Program-made: the position numbers and the translations under genes | Assembly (NCBI GenBank): GCA_004151065.3 | Contig: NWUY0304555571.1 | Location: 1 to 11,594 of the forward strand | DNA length: 11,594 nucleotides | Source: Larix sibirica | Lineage: Eukaryota > Streptophyta > Pinopsida > Pinales > Pinaceae | Direction: 5' to 3' | Notes under the pieces: model-generated | What the model was told of the DNA's origin: nothing | Databases searched by the model: none | What the model saw: only the letters and a program-made list of their open reading frames with translations | In this document: positions 8,641 through 11,594 of the stretch, piece by piece | Layout: every line of letters begins with the position of its first letter | Position numbering within the stretch: position 1 is the first letter of the stretch

Positions 8641-9460
8641 AAAGCAAGTTTATATAAACGTGCTTAATTTCTATCAATGTGAGAAGGAGTTTGTTTCATA
8701 GATATTGGGTCATGTTTAAGAATTGACAGGAGAATTGGAATGGATAATCTACCATAGTGAAAGCTTGTTGTATATCTATATTTTTATGAATGAGAGTATT
8801 CAGTGATGTATCCTCAAATACCTTAAATTAGAACAGTGATAAAAATCAAATGGAATGTGTACCATTATCTAAATATATACTTTAAAAATGAATCCGTCTT
8901 AATCCCTCTTTAGTGGGGAGAATAAAAGGCAACTCTATTGTGCCTGAAGTAGTTGGTCAGCTTTACGGAAACCTTATTGTTGCTTAATCATCCTCTCTAG
9001 AGGGCCTTTTTTAAGCCATGTTCCATATTATAGGGCCAAGGCCAAAGACACAGTTCTCTTAGTACAATATAATAGTGGATGGACATTAAGAAGTCTTTTA
9101 TGTTGTGGGGATTCAAGATTAATTGTGAATATTATGGAAAATAAAGCCTACCATACCAAACAATGTGATCCCATGTCCTCCATCACATTAAACATCAAAT
9201 CTTTGATCCTTGTATTTAAGCTTGTGTCGTTTCTACATGTTCTGCATGTTCTTAATCAAGAGACCATGTTCTTAATCAAGAGACCGATCATCTTGGCAAA
9301 TGAAGGTTCAATGTTGGATGGACATATCAATGTAATTGATCATGAGGGTAATGAAAGTCGAGTTGGGGCATAGATCCCAAGCCAGTGGAGATTCTTGCTG
9401 AGAGATCTCGAGCGTAACTTGAATTGGCTTTGTGTGGCCCTGTTTGTGTGTTTCTTTGCA
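8641..9460. other. AT-rich intergenic stretch; no supported gene
   Basis: No reading frame with recognisable features. It contains a 20-bp tandem duplication at 9245..9284. A frame ending at 9373 looks mildly protein-like over its last 25 residues (…EGSMLDGHINVIDHEGNES…), but it has no family match I know and no clear start. Confidence 0.5.
9245..9284. repeat. 20-bp perfect tandem duplication
   Basis: CATGTTCTTAATCAAGAGAC occurs twice in direct succession, at 9245..9264 and 9265..9284. A nearby CATGTTCTGCATGTTCTT pattern suggests earlier slippage of the same core. Confidence 0.9.
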
Positions 9461-9461
9461 G

Positions 9462-10270
9462 GTGTCTGATGTCTTCTATTCCAAGTTACCGTGTGCTGCA
9501 GCAGCTTCATGATGGCCCTGAGAAGAGGCAGAACCTTCAAAGTAATGGTTTTGGAGGAGTCTAAGCACTTGAGTCAAGTGTTTGGCAGATTTGCAAGCCA
9601 GTAACAGGGAGACCAGAAACTTGGTATAAGATAATAATTTGGAGGTTAGAGGCATTCTCGAACAGCATCATAGACAAATAGTGAGACTTAAGACAGAGTC
9701 GGAGAATATAAAGGAATGGCTTGGAAATCTGCAAATGTTTAAAGGTTGATGAGCTCAGGATTGATGGTGTTAGTGCTAGAGTAAAACAACCGGAAGAAGG
9801 TGACAAAGATGCTAATTCAAACACAAACACTTGCGTGAGTTCCAGTATTGTCTCCACGGACAGTGAAGAAGATGAGGGTGCGATAGAAGGGCATATTATC
9901 TTCCTTGACTCTGTAAGCTCTGCTGCCGATATTCTTAGAATTGAACCATGCAACGTCCTTGGCACCAGTACTATTTGTATGTTCAGGGTCTGATTATAGT
10001 TCTATTCATTTTACTCAATTCCTGAGAATAAAATCTGAGCAATGTTGAATCATGTCACCAAGTATTAGTTACTCTTTTCTGGTAGCCACAGCTAGAAGTT
10101 TGGTGCCTCCTGGTTTAAAGCAGATTACAGCCAACTTGTGGCATCTACTAATTTTGATAGAGACCTGCTAAGGAGTTCAGAAGCACATAGTTGTTTGGAT
10201 CCGATAAAACCAACCAATACAACTTCCTGAAAGATGATAAGAAACCAAAGAAAACCAAGTTAATCACTGG
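9462..10270 (+). pseudogene. Unidentified coding-like fragments, probably a broken gene piece
   Basis: Several plus-strand stretches read like protein but lie in different frames broken by stops. After an acceptor-like TTTCTTTGCAG ending at 9461 comes MSSIPSYRVLQQLHDGPEKR (from 9469, stop near 9562). Around 9640..9750 a frame reads ILEQHHRQIVRLKTESENIK and EWLGNLQMF, a plausible charged, possibly coiled-coil helix. Shifted by one base, 9740..9993 reads VDELRIDGVSARVKQPEE, then an acidic Ser/Thr-rich run (STDSEEDEGAIEG). About 10112..10230 reads WFKADYSQLVASTNFDRDLL. I do not recognise the family. It could be the decayed end of a gene, a captured gene fragment, or a multi-exon gene whose junctions I cannot place. 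Confidence 0.3.
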
Positions 10271-10371
10271 TGTACCCATAATGTTGCAGTCAGTAACAAA
10301 ACCTTAGTAATGAGGTCTGTGGGAAGCTCGACCTGCAGATGTCTAACGGTCGGCTGAAATCTAAGGAATGG

Positions 10372-10985
10372 TATCAACCTTATGCATCCTCTGTGCATCT
10401 TTCAGAGTTTCATCCAAATAGGAATCTAGTTGACAGAGGCATGTATCACCAAGAAGGCTTTCCTTCTCAAACTTGAAAGTACCTAATCTCGAGTCCCTTC
10501 TGGATTGCTTTCTACATAATTTCCTTGCAGATTGAATGTGAATTCTCCATCGAGAGTTGAGGACGAGGAATTTTCTGGACCGTCATCTCTGCATACATAC
10601 ATTTGCAGTTCTTCAGTTAAGCTTGTCGGTTTGCAGTTCAGGGATATGAACCACGCACACTTGTGGACAAAGGTTGAGAATCTGTCATCCGTGGTCATCT
10701 TGAAACCTTTCCATTCTGTTGTGAATACCTGCTCTTGTGCTTGGATATTTTCTGCAAGGTGTGCTTTTTCGTAGGTCTACTGGTGCAAGACACAGGCCGA
10801 CCTTGAAAAACCGATACAAGACACTGTTCTCTCAGCTTCCGCAAAGACGAGGCTAAAGGAGACTATAAGGGCTTGCACAAACCGCACATCTGGGTTTTCC
10901 ATTTCCACGATGACAGAGGCAACCGAGTTCACAGTGGGATCCTCTCCTGCTCATTCCACAGTTAAAGAAGATGACAGCAGACCAT
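10372..10985 (-). pseudogene. Decayed RSH exon-1 fragment, inverted relative to RSH
   Basis: The minus strand aligns along its length with RSH exon 1 (about 3290..3885, residues 74-270), at roughly 70% nucleotide identity by eye. Paired segments in order, relic then intact gene: MSRRGSHCELG / [20 protein letters not shown] / [14 protein letters not shown] in both; SLTEELQM / [20 protein letters not shown] / [29 protein letters not shown] / [34 protein letters not shown] is identical in both. The matches fall in different frames, and a TAG at 10483..10485 interrupts the relic, so it is not coding. It lacks the start, transit peptide and all catalytic domains, and ends just before the first HD helix. 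The divergence implies an old paralogue rather than a recent copy of the intact gene. Confidence 0.87.
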
Positions 10986-11063
10986 AATAGCAAGATTCAG
11001 TACAGAAGAAAATAAAGAAGATGACAGCAGACCATAGTAGCAAGATTCAGTACAGAAGAAAAT
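10964..11063. repeat. 50-bp tandem duplication at the edge of the RSH relic
   Basis: Copy 1 is 10964..11013 and copy 2 is 11014..11063. Both begin AAAGAAGATGACAGCAGACC and end CAGTACAGAAGAAAAT, with one visible difference (AATAG versus AGTAG). The left ends of both copies include the last RSH-like bases, the complement of the serine-cluster codons. The duplication therefore followed the arrival of the RSH fragment. Confidence 0.9.
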
Positions 11064-11278
11064 ATTACCGAAGAATATATCTTATAAATACAAAAAATAT
11101 GCATTTTGGTAGGAGAATTTCAACCACAAACATGCAATAATTAAGAAAAAAATCAGAGATATCAAGTATAGTATCAAAGACAAAAAAAATTATGTACCCC
11201 CAACCATATCTTTACTGCACAGAAAATTAATCGGATTTTAATTCTCGCATGCACTCTTCTTATGATACAAATGAACCA
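11064..11278. other. AT-rich spacer, nothing recognised
   Basis: A-rich on the plus strand, with runs such as AAGAAAAAAATCAG. No frame, RNA gene or repeat boundary could be supported here. The DNA after 11493 to the window end is similar in character. Confidence 0.5.
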
Positions 11279-11493
11279 CAAATGAAAAATCTCGTTTACA
11301 AGACCACTTTATATTTGGTTATTTTCTGATCTACCTGCTGAGGATAGCCTTTTAAAAGCCAAGATATATCCTGCTCAAATGAAAAATCTGGTTTACAAGA
11401 CCAGTTTATATTTTGTTATTTTCTGATCTACCGGCTGAGGATAGCCTTTTAAAGGCCAAGATATATCCTGTTTTAAAGGCCAAGATATACCCT
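11279..11493. repeat. 97-bp tandem duplication with a nested third part-copy
   Basis: Copy 1 (11279..11375) and copy 2 (11376..11472) both start CAAATGAAAAATCT. Each contains TTTACAAGACCA, TTATTTTCTGATCTACC and GCTGAGGATAGCC, and closes with GCCAAGATATATCCTG. They differ at only a few positions. A further 24-bp slip repeats TTTTAAAGGCCAAGATATA at 11447 and 11471. No terminal inverted repeats or open frame are evident around it. Confidence 0.88.
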
Positions 11494-11594
11494 AATGTGA
11501 TATCCTTATTTATGTTTTTTAGGTTGGAAATATATATGTTCCCAAGTGTTAGAAAAATAAGATCGGAGAGCAATAACAATAAACATAAATGCAA

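Noticed and set aside
9125-9373. 82-codon plus-strand open frame possibly derived from a retroelement
   Set aside because: Only its last 25 residues look protein-like; no reverse transcriptase, protease, integrase or gag motif is visible.
9561-9965. 134-codon minus-strand open frame rich in Ser and Leu
   Set aside because: Its composition is that of the complement of the more protein-like plus-strand frames; no domain, signal or homologue recognised.
10532-10774. 80-codon plus-strand open frame
   Set aside because: It is the complement of the RSH relic, whose minus-strand frames align with RSH exon 1; the plus frame has no independent support.
1-11594. CRISPR array, tRNA or rRNA genes
   Set aside because: The direct repeats here are tandem without unique spacers, and no cloverleaf or rRNA-like sequence was seen.

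Overview
This window is nuclear DNA from a land plant, most likely a flowering plant. The main gene is split by five GT-AG introns, encodes an N-terminal plastid-type leader, and belongs to a plant-specific clade. The neighbouring gene belongs to the plant-only BES1/BZR1 transcription factor family. The flanks are AT-rich and full of short tandem duplications. I cannot name the species.

Layout. On the minus strand at the left, 374..721 is the first coding exon of a BES1/BZR1-type (brassinosteroid-response) factor. Its first intron occupies 1..373 and runs off the window; a good TATA box lies at 821..827. From about 830 to 2590 is intergenic DNA shared by two divergent genes, with a 24-bp tandem duplication at 1544..1591 and a candidate TATA box and CArG palindrome near 2170..2207. 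From about 2600 to 3073 is the probable leader of the main gene, with upstream ATGs and a possible leader intron. On the plus strand, 3074..7935 holds a complete six-exon RelA/SpoT homologue of the RSH2/RSH3 clade: 787 residues, with HD hydrolase, (p)ppGpp synthetase and TGS domains. The exons are 3074..3943, 4322..4507, 6036..6496, 6628..6786, 6927..7287 and 7609..7935. From 7936 to about 9460 is 3' flank with a three-copy repeat of about 94 bp. From 9462 to about 10270 are short coding-like stretches on the plus strand that I cannot identify. From about 10372 to 10985, on the minus strand, is a decayed copy of part of RSH exon 1. From 10964 to 11594 is AT-rich DNA with 50-bp and 97-bp tandem duplications.

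How the genes work together. The RSH protein is predicted to make and degrade the alarmone (p)ppGpp in the chloroplast. The divergent neighbour would be a nuclear transcription factor. Nothing in the sequence ties the two functionally beyond their proximity.

I see no wholly new biological system. The most interesting item is the inverted, frameshifted relic of an RSH paralogue about 6.5 kb downstream of the homologous exon, next to unidentified coding-like DNA. This points to a local duplication or gene-fragment capture history.
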